A stretch of DNA of 6,176 bases from W0P33-017 sp963640395 (GTDB lineage: Bacteria > Bacillota > Clostridia > Lachnospirales > Lachnospiraceae). Position 1 is the stretch's first letter. Each line of letters opens with the position of its first letter. A model generated the notes under the pieces. That model made no database searches. It saw nothing but the letters and a program-made list of their open reading frames with translations, and was not told the origin of the DNA. Shown piece by piece: positions 6,115 through 6,176 of the stretch. The translations under genes and the position numbers were made by a program. The stretch is taken from NCBI GenBank assembly GCA_963640395.1, contig CAVHZH010000109.1:1-6176 (forward strand), in the 5' to 3' direction.

Positions 6115-6176
6115 GGAAATGCTTTAATCAGCATTTCCTTAGCAGCCTCCGGCGGATCGCACGGATTTGCATGGGA
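6111..6176 (-). CDS. Possible C-terminus of a second iron-containing alcohol dehydrogenase (partial, runs off the edge)
   Basis: On the minus strand a frame is open from the right edge to TAG at 6113-6111. Its last residues are NPCDPPEAAKEMLIKAFP. This lines up without gaps with the end of the dehydrogenase encoded on the other strand (NPRIPSQEEMEKLLKCC), sharing N, P, P, E, L and K in register, and the N-P motif followed by a short helix is typical of iron alcohol dehydrogenase C-termini. The two stop codons share a CTAG palindrome (6111-6114). Only 21 codons are visible, so the family call is tentative; an unrelated protein or a chance open frame is possible. Confidence 0.42.
   Translation of the reverse strand, partial: SHANPCDPPEAAKEMLIKAFP
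6115..6140 (+). terminator. Stop-adjacent hairpin after the alcohol dehydrogenase, weak terminator
   Basis: A perfect 9-bp stem, GGAAATGCT (6115-6123) with AGCATTTCC (6130-6138), closes a 6-nt loop and begins on the base after the TAG. Only two T residues follow (TTAGCAGCC), so it is a poor intrinsic terminator; it may protect the mRNA 3' end. If the minus-strand frame ending at 6111 is real, this hairpin lies inside its last codons. On the minus strand it is followed by CTAGAAATCG, also without a T-tract. Confidence 0.4.

Overview
The window looks like chromosomal DNA of a Gram-positive anaerobe in the class Clostridia, most likely Lachnospiraceae-like (inference). The reasons are a HrcA/CIRCE-controlled clpB, consensus sigma-A promoters, strong AGGAGG-type ribosome binding sites, a Rex-type operator, and an alcohol dehydrogenase closely resembling clostridial NADPH-dependent butanol dehydrogenases. 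No transposase, integrase, tRNA, rRNA or CRISPR repeat was seen.

Layout. Positions 1-82 hold an 11-bp hairpin plus T-tract, which terminates a plus-strand transcript entering from the left. Minus strand 2671-83 is clpB, the heat-shock disaggregase. Its promoter has a perfect CIRCE operator lying over the -35 box. About 70 bp beyond that, facing away on the plus strand, is a textbook promoter (TTGACA, 17 bp, TATAAT). It starts a roughly 600-nt stretch (about 2863-3468) with no credible protein gene but a dense set of complementary segments, including a perfect 13-bp long-range helix (3182-3194 with 3391-3403), a nested arm at 3253-3343 and a 9-bp long-range helix (2985-2993 with 3131-3139). 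I read this as a large structured RNA, either free-standing or the leader of the next gene. It is the main discovery candidate here.

Next on the plus strand is a SAM-dependent methyltransferase of the Methyltransf_32 type (3469-4650), with no promoter of its own that I can see. It is followed by a strong hairpin terminator (4728-4770). Then comes an iron-containing alcohol dehydrogenase (4891-6114), whose extended -10 promoter is covered by a near-perfect Rex operator, so it should be expressed when the NADH/NAD+ ratio is high. At the right edge a minus-strand reading frame ends inside the same CTAG as the dehydrogenase stop. Its last 18 residues resemble the end of an iron-containing alcohol dehydrogenase, so a second convergent one may lie beyond the window.

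The genes do not form one operon. There are three regulatory units: a heat-shock unit (HrcA-clpB), the RNA-methyltransferase transcript, and a redox unit (Rex-alcohol dehydrogenase).
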